From the NCBI GenBank assembly GCA_022826485.1, contig JAJDUU010000043.1, forward strand, positions 1 to 64,000: a DNA stretch of 64,000 nucleotides. Reading direction: 5' to 3'. Below are positions 56,328 through 64,000 of this stretch, in pieces. This stretch comes from Chloroflexota bacterium (lineage in GTDB: Bacteria > Chloroflexota > UBA11872). The stretch's first letter is position 1. Each line of letters begins with the position of its first letter. The position numbers and the translations under genes were made by a program. The notes below the pieces were generated by a model, which did not search any database, was not told the DNA's origin, and saw only the letters and a program-made list of their open reading frames with translations.

Positions 56328-57518
56328 ATGCGCAGCGAGTTCATTCTCGCCCTGCAGCAGCTTGCCGACGAGAAGGGCATCCAGGTCGATGCCGTCCTCG
56401 ACTCCCTCCGCACGGCGGTCGCGTCGGCGTACCTCGACTCCAACCACGAGTACGACGACATTGACGTCGAGATTTCACCGGACACGGGCGAGGCCACCAT
56501 CTACGCCAACAAGACCGTGGTCGACGAGGTGACCGATCCGTTGCGGGAGATTTCGCTCGGCGACGCCCGGTCCTATGACGAGACGGTGCCCCTGGGCGAG
56601 ATCTTCCAGATTGACGTGACGCCGCCGAACTTTGGGCGCATCGCGACCCAGCGCGCGCGGCAGGCCATGCAACAGGCGCTGCGCGACGCCGAGCAGATGG
56701 AGGTCTATACCCAATTCATCGAGCACCAGGGCGAGATCCTCGTGGGGCGAGTGACGCGGGTGGAGTCTCGCGGGGTGTTCGTGGAGCTGGGGCGGGCCGA
56801 GGCCATCATGCCGGTCGCCGAGCAGATTCCCGGCGAGTTCTATCGCGTGGGCCAGCGATTGCGCGTGCTCTTGCTCGAAGTCGCCGAGGGCGGGCGCGGG
56901 ACGCAGCTGCGCGTCTCACGCGGACACGCGGATTTCGTGCGGCGCCTGTTCGAGCGCGAGGTACCGGAAATCCAGAACGGCCTGGTGGAGATCACCGGCA
57001 TCGCGCGGGACGCGGGAGTGCGCTCGAAGGTGGCCGTGCGCTCCCAGCAGGACGGGCTGGATCCCGTGGGCGCCTGCGTGGGCATGCGCGGCACGCGCAT
57101 TCAGAACATCCTGCGCGAGCTTGGGCAGGAGAAGGCCGAGATCATCGAGTGGGCGGCGGAGCCGCGCGCGTTCGTGGCCAACTCACTGAGTCCGGCCCGG
57201 GTCCAGACGGTGCACATCAGCCCAACCGAACGCACCGCCGATGTCTTCGTGCATCCGGACATGGTGTCGCTGGCCATCGGTCGCGAAGGGCAGAACTCGC
57301 GACTTGCCGCGCGGCTCACCGGATTTCGCATCAATATTCGCGACGCGTCGGCGCCCGCCGAAACCCGCGGCGTGGCGGCGCCCGATGAGGAGCCCGCCGG
57401 CGCGGACGCTTCCGAGAGCAATGGATCGGGTGAACCGGCCGAGGACGACGGCGATATCGATGCGGACGTGGCCGGGGCCACCGCCGAGCGACCGGCGGCC
57501 GGATCCGCGGAGACATAG
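56328..57518 (+). CDS. nusA: Transcription termination/antitermination factor NusA
   Basis: 396 aa with GAAGGAGG ideally placed before the ATG. N-terminal domain (1-130: RSEFILALQQLADEKGIQVD), S1 domain (about 135-200: GEILVGRVTRVESRGVFVELG), and two KH domains (VGMRGTRIQNILRELGQEKA and SLAIGREGQNSRLAARLTG). The acidic C-terminal tail of about 50 residues lacks folded AR repeats. It binds RNA polymerase and nascent RNA. rimP, which usually precedes nusA, is absent here. Confidence 0.97.
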   Translation: MRSEFILALQQLADEKGIQVDAVLDSLRTAVASAYLDSNHEYDDIDVEISPDTGEATIYANKTVVDEVTDPLREISLGDARSYDETVPLGEIFQIDVTPPNFGRIATQRARQAMQQALRDAEQMEVYTQFIEHQGEILVGRVTRVESRGVFVELGRAEAIMPVAEQIPGEFYRVGQRLRVLLLEVAEGGRGTQLRVSRGHADFVRRLFEREVPEIQNGLVEITGIARDAGVRSKVAVRSQQDGLDPVGACVGMRGTRIQNILRELGQEKAEIIEWAAEPRAFVANSLSPARVQTVHISPTERTADVFVHPDMVSLAIGREGQNSRLAARLTGFRINIRDASAPAETRGVAAPDEEPAGADASESNGSGEPAEDDGDIDADVAGATAERPAAGSAET

Positions 57519-57520
57519 CT

Positions 57521-57814
57521 CTGCGTCACCAGCCTCAGCGCACCTGCATCGCCTGCCGCACCAAGCGCTCCAAGCGCGAGTTGGTTCGCATCGTGCGGAC
57601 TCCCACGGGAGCGATCGAGCTCGATGCCGGCGGGCGGGCGCCCGGTCGCGGCGCCTACATTTGCACCGATGCGGCATGTTGGACCACGGCAATCAAGCGC
57701 GGCGCGCTGGCGACGCAGCTACGCGTAAGCGTTCCAAGCGCGACCATCGAGGAGCTCGGCAACCAAATGGCAGCAACGCGTGAGCAGCACCTTGCACCCG
57801 CGATGAGCGACTAG
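57521..57814 (+). CDS. ylxR: YlxR-family RNA-binding protein (RnpM-like), CTG start
   Basis: 97 aa. YlxR motifs are RTCIACRTKRSKRELVRIV and RAPGRGAYICTDAACW. No ATG, GTG or TTG occurs in frame before the conserved CxxC. A CTG at 57521 gives (M)RHQPQRTC, which matches the usual MRHxPQRTC beginning, and GGAG lies 8 nt upstream. In Bacillus the family binds RNase P RNA and modulates its activity. It starts 3 nt after the nusA stop. Confidence 0.88.
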   Translation: MRHQPQRTCIACRTKRSKRELVRIVRTPTGAIELDAGGRAPGRGAYICTDAACWTTAIKRGALATQLRVSVPSATIEELGNQMAATREQHLAPAMSD

Positions 57815-57815
57815 C

Positions 57816-59690
57816 GTGGCTCGCGGTCGCCGCCCGGCGCGGCGCGCACCCCATCGACCCGGCGGCCGCCGCAAGGCGCCGCCGCAGCCGCCGCCGTCAC
57901 CCACTCCGGCGCCCGCGGCGCCGGAAGCCGTGCCGATGCGCACGGTCCCCTTGCCCGAGACCGCCACCATCGCGCAGATCGCCCAGCGCGCCGAGGTCGA
58001 AAGCACCGACATCATCGTCGAGCTGCTCTCGCGCAACGTGCTGGCGACCATCAACGCCGCCATCGACCGGGACACCGCCCGGGCGGTGTTGGCCAAGTTC
58101 GGCATCGACGTCACGGAGGAAGCGGCCGCAGCCCCGACGCCGGCCGCAACCGACGGCGACCAGGCCGCCGCGGCGGACGACGAGCCCGCGTCGGGCGAGC
58201 CGCGCCCGCCCGTGGTGACGGTGATGGGTCACGTGGACCATGGCAAGACTACGTTGCTGGACGCCATCCGGCAGACGCAGATCGCCGCGGGCGAACATGG
58301 CGGGATCACGCAGAGCATCGGCGCCTACCAGGTGTCGACCGACGAGGGCGCAATCACGTTCATCGACACACCGGGTCACGAGGCGTTCACGGCCATGCGG
58401 GCGCGCGGCGCCGGGGTGACGGACATCGTGATCGTGGTGGTGGCCGCCGATGACGGCGTGATGCCGCAGACGGTGGAGGCGATTGGACACGCCCGAGCCG
58501 CCCGCGTGCCGATGATCATGGCGGTCAACAAGACCGACCTGCCAACGGCCAACCCGGAACGCGCCTACCAGCAGCTGACCGAGCACCAGGTGGTGGTGGA
58601 AGCCTACGGCGGCGACGTGGTGGCCGTGCCGCTTTCCGCCGAGCAAGGCGACGGCATCGACGAGCTGCTGGAGTACATCAATCTGACGGCGCAGCTCGAG
58701 GAGCTGCGCGCACCCGTCGACGGACCGGCCGTCGCGACGGTGATCGAGACGCGGCTCGACCGCAGTCAGGGTCCCATCGCGAGCGCGATCGTCACGAGCG
58801 GCACGCTCGGCGTCGGCGACCACGTGCGGGTGGGCAACGTCGAGGGTCGCGTGCGCGCGCTCTACGACCACAACGGCGAGCGGCTGAAGCAGGCCGGGCC
58901 GTCCACGCCGGTGCAGGTGGTCGGCCTGGAGTCGACGCCCACTGCCGGCGACGAGCTGCGTGTGGCGAAGCGAAGCAAGCGCCGACGGCGCGCCGAACGG
59001 TCGGCATCGCAGCGCGGCGGCGGCGAGCAGGCGATCCGGCTGAGCCTGGAGCAGTTGGCGGCGCAGATGACCGCCGGCCAGCTCCACCAGCTGAGCGTGG
59101 TGGTGAAGGCCAGCACGGACGGCGCGGCAGCCGCGGTGGTGAAGTCGCTGGGCGACGTCGGCGAGGCTCGCACGCGGGCCGTGGTGATCTACGAGGGCGT
59201 GGGCACGATCACGGAATCGGACGTGAACCTGGCCGCTGCCGCCGAGGGCATCGTGGTGGGATTCGACGTGCGAATCGACCCGGCCGCTCGCGCCGAGGCC
59301 GACCGCCAGGGCGTGGACGTGCGGGTCTACTTCACGATCTACGAGCTCATCGACGAGGTCGACGCCGCCCTGCGCGGACTCCTGGAGCCCGAGGAGTTCG
59401 AGGTGGTGGACGGACGGCTCGAGATTCGGGGCGAGTTCCGCAGCGAACGGACGCTGCAGATCGTCGGCGGCATGGTGCTGACCGGTCGCATCTATCGAGG
59501 CGCCGACGTGCGCATCCTTCGTCGCGGCGAGGAGATTGGCCAGGGCCGGATCAGCACCCTGCGGCGGTTTGCCGACGCGGTGGAGGAAGTGCGGGAAGGA
59601 TTCGACTGCGGGCTGGGCGTTCAGACGACGACGAACATCGAGCTGGCGGACATCATCGAGGTCTACCACACCGAGACCCGTCAGCCCTGA
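57816..59690 (+). CDS. infB: Translation initiation factor IF-2
   Basis: 624 aa from a GTG. The N-terminus is short and Pro/Ala/Arg-rich, followed by an IF2_N domain (about 48-100: [23 protein letters not shown]) and GTPase motifs GHVDHGKTT (138-146), DTPGHEAF and NKTDLP. C1/C2 domains follow to [11 protein letters not shown]. It places fMet-tRNA in the 30S P site. It follows the ylxR stop directly. Confidence 0.98.
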   Translation: MARGRRPARRAPHRPGGRRKAPPQPPPSPTPAPAAPEAVPMRTVPLPETATIAQIAQRAEVESTDIIVELLSRNVLATINAAIDRDTARAVLAKFGIDVTEEAAAAPTPAATDGDQAAAADDEPASGEPRPPVVTVMGHVDHGKTTLLDAIRQTQIAAGEHGGITQSIGAYQVSTDEGAITFIDTPGHEAFTAMRARGAGVTDIVIVVVAADDGVMPQTVEAIGHARAARVPMIMAVNKTDLPTANPERAYQQLTEHQVVVEAYGGDVVAVPLSAEQGDGIDELLEYINLTAQLEELRAPVDGPAVATVIETRLDRSQGPIASAIVTSGTLGVGDHVRVGNVEGRVRALYDHNGERLKQAGPSTPVQVVGLESTPTAGDELRVAKRSKRRRRAERSASQRGGGEQAIRLSLEQLAAQMTAGQLHQLSVVVKASTDGAAAAVVKSLGDVGEARTRAVVIYEGVGTITESDVNLAAAAEGIVVGFDVRIDPAARAEADRQGVDVRVYFTIYELIDEVDAALRGLLEPEEFEVVDGRLEIRGEFRSERTLQIVGGMVLTGRIYRGADVRILRRGEEIGQGRISTLRRFADAVEEVREGFDCGLGVQTTTNIELADIIEVYHTETRQP

Positions 59691-59707
59691 TCGTCGGAGC
59701 CGCCCGC

Positions 59708-60091
59708 ATGCCCACGCGCCGTCCCGAGCGCATTGCCGCGCAGATCGCCCGCGAAGCGGGAGAAATCGTCCGGTTCACTCTTGGCGACCCCAAAATCCGA
59801 CTCGCCACGGTCAATCGCGCGCACGTGACCCCCGACCTGCGCCGCGCCACCGTCTTTGTGACCGTGCTTGGCGATGCGGAGCAGTGCGAAGAAGCGCTCG
59901 CGGCGCTGGAGCGAGCGGCGGGCGTGGTTCGCCGCGAATTGAGCGCGCGATTGCGGTTGCGCTTCACGCCCGAAATCAGGTTTCAACTCGACCCGGGGAT
60001 GGTGACGGAAGAGCGCCTGCGGCAGGTACTGGATGAGCGCGGCGAAGACTCGAACCCAGGCGCACGCCTCCCGGCCGATCGGTCTGAGTGA
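59708..60091 (+). CDS. rbfA: Ribosome-binding factor A
   Basis: 127 aa with the single KH-like fold: RRPERIAAQIAREAGEIVRF, TVNRAHVTPDLRRATVFVTV and FTPEIRFQLDPGM, the last being the family's conserved L-P-x-I-x-F region. It matures the 16S rRNA 5' end. Located between infB and truB. Confidence 0.94.
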   Translation: MPTRRPERIAAQIAREAGEIVRFTLGDPKIRLATVNRAHVTPDLRRATVFVTVLGDAEQCEEALAALERAAGVVRRELSARLRLRFTPEIRFQLDPGMVTEERLRQVLDERGEDSNPGARLPADRSE

Positions 60092-60132
60092 GCGCCGCAC
60101 CGCCGCGCACGACTCACCCCTGGGACTGACGC

Positions 60133-61092
60133 GTGGTGACCTCGGCAGCTGACGTTCCGAGCGGATTCCTGGTGGCGGCCAAGCCGGTCGGCGCGCGCTC
60201 GACGGCCGTGGTACATGCGGCGCGCCGTTGCCTGGGCGGGCGACGGGTGGGCCACTGCGGCACACTCGATCCCCTGGCCGCCGGCGTGCTGCCGCTGGCG
60301 ATCGGACGCGCGACGCGCCTGAGCGAGCACGTGCTGCGGGCGCCCAAGACGTACCTGGCGGCCCTGCTCTTCGGTGTGCAAACCACCACGGACGACCTGG
60401 AAGGGGACGTCGTCGCGTCGCCGCGGCCGTCGCCGGACGTGGCGGAGGTCTTGCGCCTGCTGCCGCGATTCGTCGGCGAGATTCGGCAGCGCCCACCGGC
60501 AGCGTCGGCGGTGCGGGTCGACGGCCGGCGCGCCTATGCCCGGGCGCGCGCGGGCGAGGATTTCAGGCTCCCCGAGCGGGAGGTCGCAGTGCACGCGATC
60601 ACGCCCGTGGCGCAGGCCTCGGTCACGCTGGCGGTTCACGAGGATCGCCTGCTGCTGGAGGGCGTCGAGATCGGCCAACCGGCGCTGGTCATGGCCCTCG
60701 AAGTTCGGTGCGGCCGCGGAACCTTCATCCGCAGCCTGGCCCGCGATATCGGCGAAGCGCTTGGCTGCGGCGCCACCCTGCTGGCGCTGGTGCGCACCGC
60801 CGTGGGCCCGTTTACGCTGGCGGACGCCATGGGCCTCGAAGCCTTGCGCCGGGCGTCGCCGGCGGAGCTCGCCAAATACGTGCATGCATCGGACGTGGCC
60901 CTGGACCACCTGCCCTCCTGCGTCGTGGCCGCGACCGATAGAGACGACTTCGTGCACGGCCGCTACCTGCGCCCGGCGCCCGGCGAACCGGGACTGCACC
61001 GCTTCTATGATGACGCCGGGGTTTTCCTGGGCGTGGCGGAGCGCGCGGACGGCGCATGGCAAAAGCGTCGCGTGATGCTGGCGGCGGCATGA
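60133..61092 (+). CDS. truB: tRNA pseudouridine(55) synthase
   Basis: 319 aa from a GTG (a second GTG is adjacent). GFLVAAKPVGARSTAVV replaces the usual DKPxGxTS start, and the catalytic Asp is D46 in GHCGTLDPLAAGVLPLAIG. RQRPPAASAVRVDGRRAYARAR and RCGRGTFIRSLARDIG are also typical. It modifies U55 in the T arm of tRNAs. Its TGA overlaps the ribF ATG (ATGA). Confidence 0.96.
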   Translation: MVTSAADVPSGFLVAAKPVGARSTAVVHAARRCLGGRRVGHCGTLDPLAAGVLPLAIGRATRLSEHVLRAPKTYLAALLFGVQTTTDDLEGDVVASPRPSPDVAEVLRLLPRFVGEIRQRPPAASAVRVDGRRAYARARAGEDFRLPEREVAVHAITPVAQASVTLAVHEDRLLLEGVEIGQPALVMALEVRCGRGTFIRSLARDIGEALGCGATLLALVRTAVGPFTLADAMGLEALRRASPAELAKYVHASDVALDHLPSCVVAATDRDDFVHGRYLRPAPGEPGLHRFYDDAGVFLGVAERADGAWQKRRVMLAAA

Positions 61093-62099
61093 ATCTGCCA
61101 GCGCAGATCGCCGGATGCCCGGTGCACACCGACCTTGGCGCCCTGGGCGCGCACGAGCCGACGGCGCTGACGCTCGGTCGCTTCGACGGCGTGCACGAGG
61201 GTCACCGCGCCCTGCTGCGCGCCACGGTCGACGCGGCGCAAGCAACGCCCGGAACCCGCGCCGTCGCGGTCACCCTGTGGCCGCCGCCCGAGTGGATCCT
61301 GCGTCCGGCGCAGCCCCGCGCGTTGCTGACGACGCTGCACGACCGCCTGGTGCTCATGGCGGCCTCCGGCGTGGATGCGATCGTCGTGCTCACCTTCGAT
61401 CACGACTTCGCTCAGCAAGAACCGCGAGAGTTCCTGAGCCGGTTGCGGGACGAGGCTGGCATGCGTGACATGGTGTCGGGGCCCAACGCCCGCATCGGCA
61501 AGGGCGGCGCCGGCACTCCGCCGGTGCTGCGGGCGCTCAGCCGCGAGTTGGGCTTTCGCTACCGCGAAATCGCGTGGCACGGTCCGGCCGGTACCAACCG
61601 CAGCTCGACGATTCGCGCCGCGCTGGCGGACGGCGACATCGACGCCGTCAACCGCGGATTGGGCCGGACCTACAGCCTGGAGGGCGTCGTGGCGCGCGGC
61701 GCGGGCGAGGGTCGCAAGCTGGGCTTTGCCACGGCCAACGTCTCCCACCCCGAATGGCTATGCGTGCCCGGGGACGGGGTGTATGCGGGCCTGAGCGTGG
61801 TTGACGGGTCCGAGCCGCTGCGGACCGCCATCAGCATCGGGACGCGGCCCACCTACGGCGAGCACCCGCGAGTCGTGGAGGCTCATGTGCTGGACGCCGC
61901 GGGCGACTTCTACGACCGTCCGATGCGTCTGTTCTTCGTCTCGCGGCTGCGTGGGCAGCGCACGTTCGCCGACACCGAGCAATTGGCGGAGGCGATTTCC
62001 GAGGACATTGCGGCCGTCCGCGCCGCTCCGCTGCTACCGGCGCAGACACTCGCACCGTTCGTCCGCGACGCGCCCGCGGCCGGCGGGAGTGTGCGATAA
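61089..62099 (+). CDS. ribF: Bifunctional riboflavin kinase/FAD synthetase
   Basis: 336 aa from the ATG overlapping the truB stop. The N-terminal nucleotidyltransferase domain has LGRFDGVHEGHRALL, FDHDFAQQEPREFLSRL and RYREIAWHGPAGTNRSSTIR. The C-terminal riboflavin kinase domain has GEGRKLGFATANV and AISIGTRPTYGEHPRVVEAH. It makes FMN and FAD. truB-ribF order is common to many bacteria. Confidence 0.97.
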   Translation: MNLPAQIAGCPVHTDLGALGAHEPTALTLGRFDGVHEGHRALLRATVDAAQATPGTRAVAVTLWPPPEWILRPAQPRALLTTLHDRLVLMAASGVDAIVVLTFDHDFAQQEPREFLSRLRDEAGMRDMVSGPNARIGKGGAGTPPVLRALSRELGFRYREIAWHGPAGTNRSSTIRAALADGDIDAVNRGLGRTYSLEGVVARGAGEGRKLGFATANVSHPEWLCVPGDGVYAGLSVVDGSEPLRTAISIGTRPTYGEHPRVVEAHVLDAAGDFYDRPMRLFFVSRLRGQRTFADTEQLAEAISEDIAAVRAAPLLPAQTLAPFVRDAPAAGGSVR

Positions 62100-62147
62100 C
62101 TTACAGTCGCCAAGGGGTCGCGCAAACATAGAGGCTAGCGGAGCGTG

Positions 62148-64000
62148 ATGACCGAGCGTTCTGTCCCTCCGCCCCGATGCCCAATCTGCGGATTGGCGAC
62201 CGAGCATCGTGTCGCCGAAAGCGGCAAGGCCGCAGGCCGCTCTTTCTGGGTATGCACTGATTGGCCGAACTGCAAGGGATTCATCAACATCGATGAGCCC
62301 AACGACGCCCCGAAACTCCGCGTCTCGTGGACAGACGCGACCGTGCAGCGGCGTCGCGGGTGGGTATGCCGCTATTTGAACGTTGGCGGCTCGCTGCGCT
62401 CAATTCACTCGCACCAGCCGGCGCTGGAACAGTGCTGGATCGCCCGTCCCGAAGTCACCCAGGGTCCATCCGAAGGCGCCAAGCGCCTGGCTGCGGTGAT
62501 GTGGAAAGTGCTGCAGCGCGGGAGCGCTCCGCCGCTTGATCCCGAAGCCGAGCGCGCGCTGCTGCAACGGGCGGGACTGGGCGACCGGATCGAGCCTTTG
62601 TCGTCGTCTGGCGACCTCGGTCCCCGACTTAGAAAGCCCCCAAAGCTGCCGGCACTCGATCCACGTGTGGTCGGGCAGGACGGTCCACCTGACCCCGACC
62701 CGACGTTGGAGTTTGGCTCGGACGAAGAGGAAATCTTCTTTACGAAATGGCTGGTAGAAGCCGCGCCGTGGGCAGTGCGATGGACGACGCCACAGGCTCC
62801 GCTAGACACAGTCACAGGCATCGCGAACACGACGTTGCGACGCGTCGACTTTCTCATCCACCCGCTGCATGGTCAGCCATTCGTAGTGGAGATCGACGGT
62901 GAGCAACACACCGACGCGAAAGATCAAGACAAAGAACGTGACGACGCACTAGAAGCGTCCGGCATCAACGTTATGCGGGTTCCCGTCGCCGAGGTGCGTG
63001 ACCGTGGTGGCCCCAATCTCAATGAGGTCTTGAACCGGCTGCAGTCGTTCGCCGCGCCGCCATCCGCCATCGGCAATAGATGGGAGTTGGCATACGGGCC
63101 AGTCGAGTTGCACCGCGTCGTCGCCGCAGTCACCGAGGCGGTGAGTGCAGGGCTGCTTTCCGGCACCCGCTGGCAAATCGAGCTCCGGGGCTGCTCAAGG
63201 TGGTCGGTTGAGTCTCTGCCGCGCTATCTGAACCTCATGCTGGCCCTGGATGTGATTGCAAGCGGCGGTGCCTGCCCGGACCGCATTCAACTGAGAACCG
63301 GCGAATTTGTGCTCGACCTCCAGCGAACTTCGCAGGGCTACGTGAACGACAGCAAGCAAGCGAGCGAGGAATTCTCGGACGTGGAGACTGCACATCTTGT
63401 CATCCGCCTTGAGCCCCATCGCGCGCCCGCCGAAGTGCTTCCAGTGTCCGGCAAGTCGCCGCAACTGGTGATTCGCGGTGCCTTCTTGCCCGTGGACCTT
63501 GCCTGGGAAAACCTGCCCTTCGAGCCACCGTCGCCGCCCGAGTCGGCAGAGCTGCAATGGGCGCTGCGTTGGGTGCTGCGGTCCCTGTTCGCCAAGGCGG
63601 ACTTCCGCGAAGGCCAGCTAGAAGCGATATCGGAAATCCTGCAAGGGCGCGATTGCGCAGTACTGCTGCCTACCGGTGCTGGAAAGAGTCTGATCTACCA
63701 GCTTGCGGGCCTGTGTCTGCCTGGACGCACGCTGGTAATCGATCCACTGATCGCCCTCATGGAAGATCAAGTGAAGGGATTGCGCACGTATGGAATCGAA
63801 CGCGTGGCGCAATTCTCCTCCTATCAGACAAAGCTCGGAAAACTAGAGCCGTTGCTGGCAGCAGTAGGGGCCGGCGAGGCGCTGTTCGTCTTCTGCGCGC
63901 CGGAGCGCCTACAACAGCAGGCGTTCCAGGAGCAGTTGGCTGGAATGGTGTTCGCCGGCGGTCGAATCAACCTTGCCGTGGTAGACGAGGCTCATTGCGT
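62148..64000 (+). CDS. Zinc-ribbon / PD-(D/E)XK-like nuclease / RecQ-type helicase fusion, C-terminus beyond window
   Basis: 617 codons to the window edge, still open, from an ATG with GGAG upstream. A topoisomerase-type zinc ribbon (C11, C14, C36, C42: CPICG, VCTDWPNCKG) comes first. A nuclease-like fold at about 190-285 shows D234 (RRVDFLIHP), E248-I-D250 (FVVEIDGEQH) and LEASGINVMRVPVAEV, as in DUF559/VSR-like enzymes. A RecQ-like DEAD/DEAH helicase follows, with Q-motif FREGQLEAISEIL, Walker A PTGAGKS (508-514), VIDPLIALMEDQV and VVDEAHC at the very end. The long middle region (about 290-460) is unassigned. Such fusions are frequent in phage defence or DNA-modification-linked loci, but this locus is cut before its partners can be seen. 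Confidence 0.8.
   Translation, partial: MTERSVPPPRCPICGLATEHRVAESGKAAGRSFWVCTDWPNCKGFINIDEPNDAPKLRVSWTDATVQRRRGWVCRYLNVGGSLRSIHSHQPALEQCWIARPEVTQGPSEGAKRLAAVMWKVLQRGSAPPLDPEAERALLQRAGLGDRIEPLSSSGDLGPRLRKPPKLPALDPRVVGQDGPPDPDPTLEFGSDEEEIFFTKWLVEAAPWAVRWTTPQAPLDTVTGIANTTLRRVDFLIHPLHGQPFVVEIDGEQHTDAKDQDKERDDALEASGINVMRVPVAEVRDRGGPNLNEVLNRLQSFAAPPSAIGNRWELAYGPVELHRVVAAVTEAVSAGLLSGTRWQIELRGCSRWSVESLPRYLNLMLALDVIASGGACPDRIQLRTGEFVLDLQRTSQGYVNDSKQASEEFSDVETAHLVIRLEPHRAPAEVLPVSGKSPQLVIRGAFLPVDLAWENLPFEPPSPPESAELQWALRWVLRSLFAKADFREGQLEAISEILQGRDCAVLLPTGAGKSLIYQLAGLCLPGRTLVIDPLIALMEDQVKGLRTYGIERVAQFSSYQTKLGKLEPLLAAVGAGEALFVFCAPERLQQQAFQEQLAGMVFAGGRINLAVVDEAHC

Noticed and set aside
57897-59669. 590-codon open frame on the minus strand
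   Set aside because: Antisense of infB; composition is typical of a shadow frame.

Overview
The window is GC-rich (roughly two thirds G+C by eye), gene-dense and uses many GTG starts. The combination of features suggests an uncultured Chloroflexota lineage, perhaps of the SAR202/Dehalococcoidia or sponge-associated kind: pdxS-pdxT followed by an R3H ATPase, tmk and a DarA-type c-di-AMP receptor; an enolase-superfamily sugar-acid gene beside several beta-propeller hydrolases; a LexA with an Ala-Gly cleavage site; and a compact nusA-ylxR-infB-rbfA-truB-ribF string. This placement rests on gene content only. No rRNA or marker phylogeny was available.

Layout. 1-4.3 kb (minus): a periplasmic amino-acid-type binding lipoprotein, a partner-switching module (response regulator-PP2C phosphatase, RsbW-like kinase, STAS protein) and a VOC protein. 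4.3-4.5 kb: divergent tRNA-Ile(GAU) and tRNA-Ala(UGC). 4.5-8.3 kb (minus): five tandem cyclophilin-like lipoproteins of exactly 206 aa, with a sixth copy at 42.9 kb. 8.6-21.1 kb: carbohydrate and osmolyte region with four hydrolase-like genes, a proVWX betaine importer, an enolase-superfamily dehydratase and an HpcH/HpaI aldolase. 21.1-28.1 kb (plus): thiN, pdxST, a GNAT-like gene, an R3H ATPase, tmk and darA. 28.2-31.3 kb: aminotransferase, acetyltransferase and methyltransferase.

31.3-39.1 kb (all minus) looks like a DNA-damage region: lexA, dinB, a DUF4130-like gene, and a translationally coupled SbcD/YhaO-like plus SbcC/YhaN-like pair. In that pair both the nuclease metal ligands and the ATPase Walker/signature residues appear to be gone, although both reading frames are intact. 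A membrane protein and a methyltransferase follow. 39.2-45.9 kb: cyclophilin-fold protein, GH15, nucleoside hydrolase, cyclophilin copy six, MOSC, GNAT and a D-2-hydroxyacid dehydrogenase. 46.1-47.5 kb: two type II toxin-antitoxin modules. 48.1-52.3 kb (minus): GT4, GH57 and GT4 genes for alpha-glucan metabolism. 52.6-62.1 kb (plus): murJ, lepA and the transcription/translation operon nusA-ylxR-infB-rbfA-truB-ribF. 62.1 kb to the end: an incomplete zinc-ribbon/PD-(D/E)XK-like/RecQ-helicase fusion.

Intergenic regions at 21.8, 38.1-38.4, 41.7, 47.6-48.1, 49.4-49.7 and 52.3-52.6 kb are mosaics of four families of short palindromic repeats. The strongest candidates for something undescribed are the degenerate SbcC/SbcD-like pair beside lexA/dinB, the cyclophilin lipoprotein array with a shared promoter-like element and altered active site, and the nuclease-RecQ fusion at the right edge.
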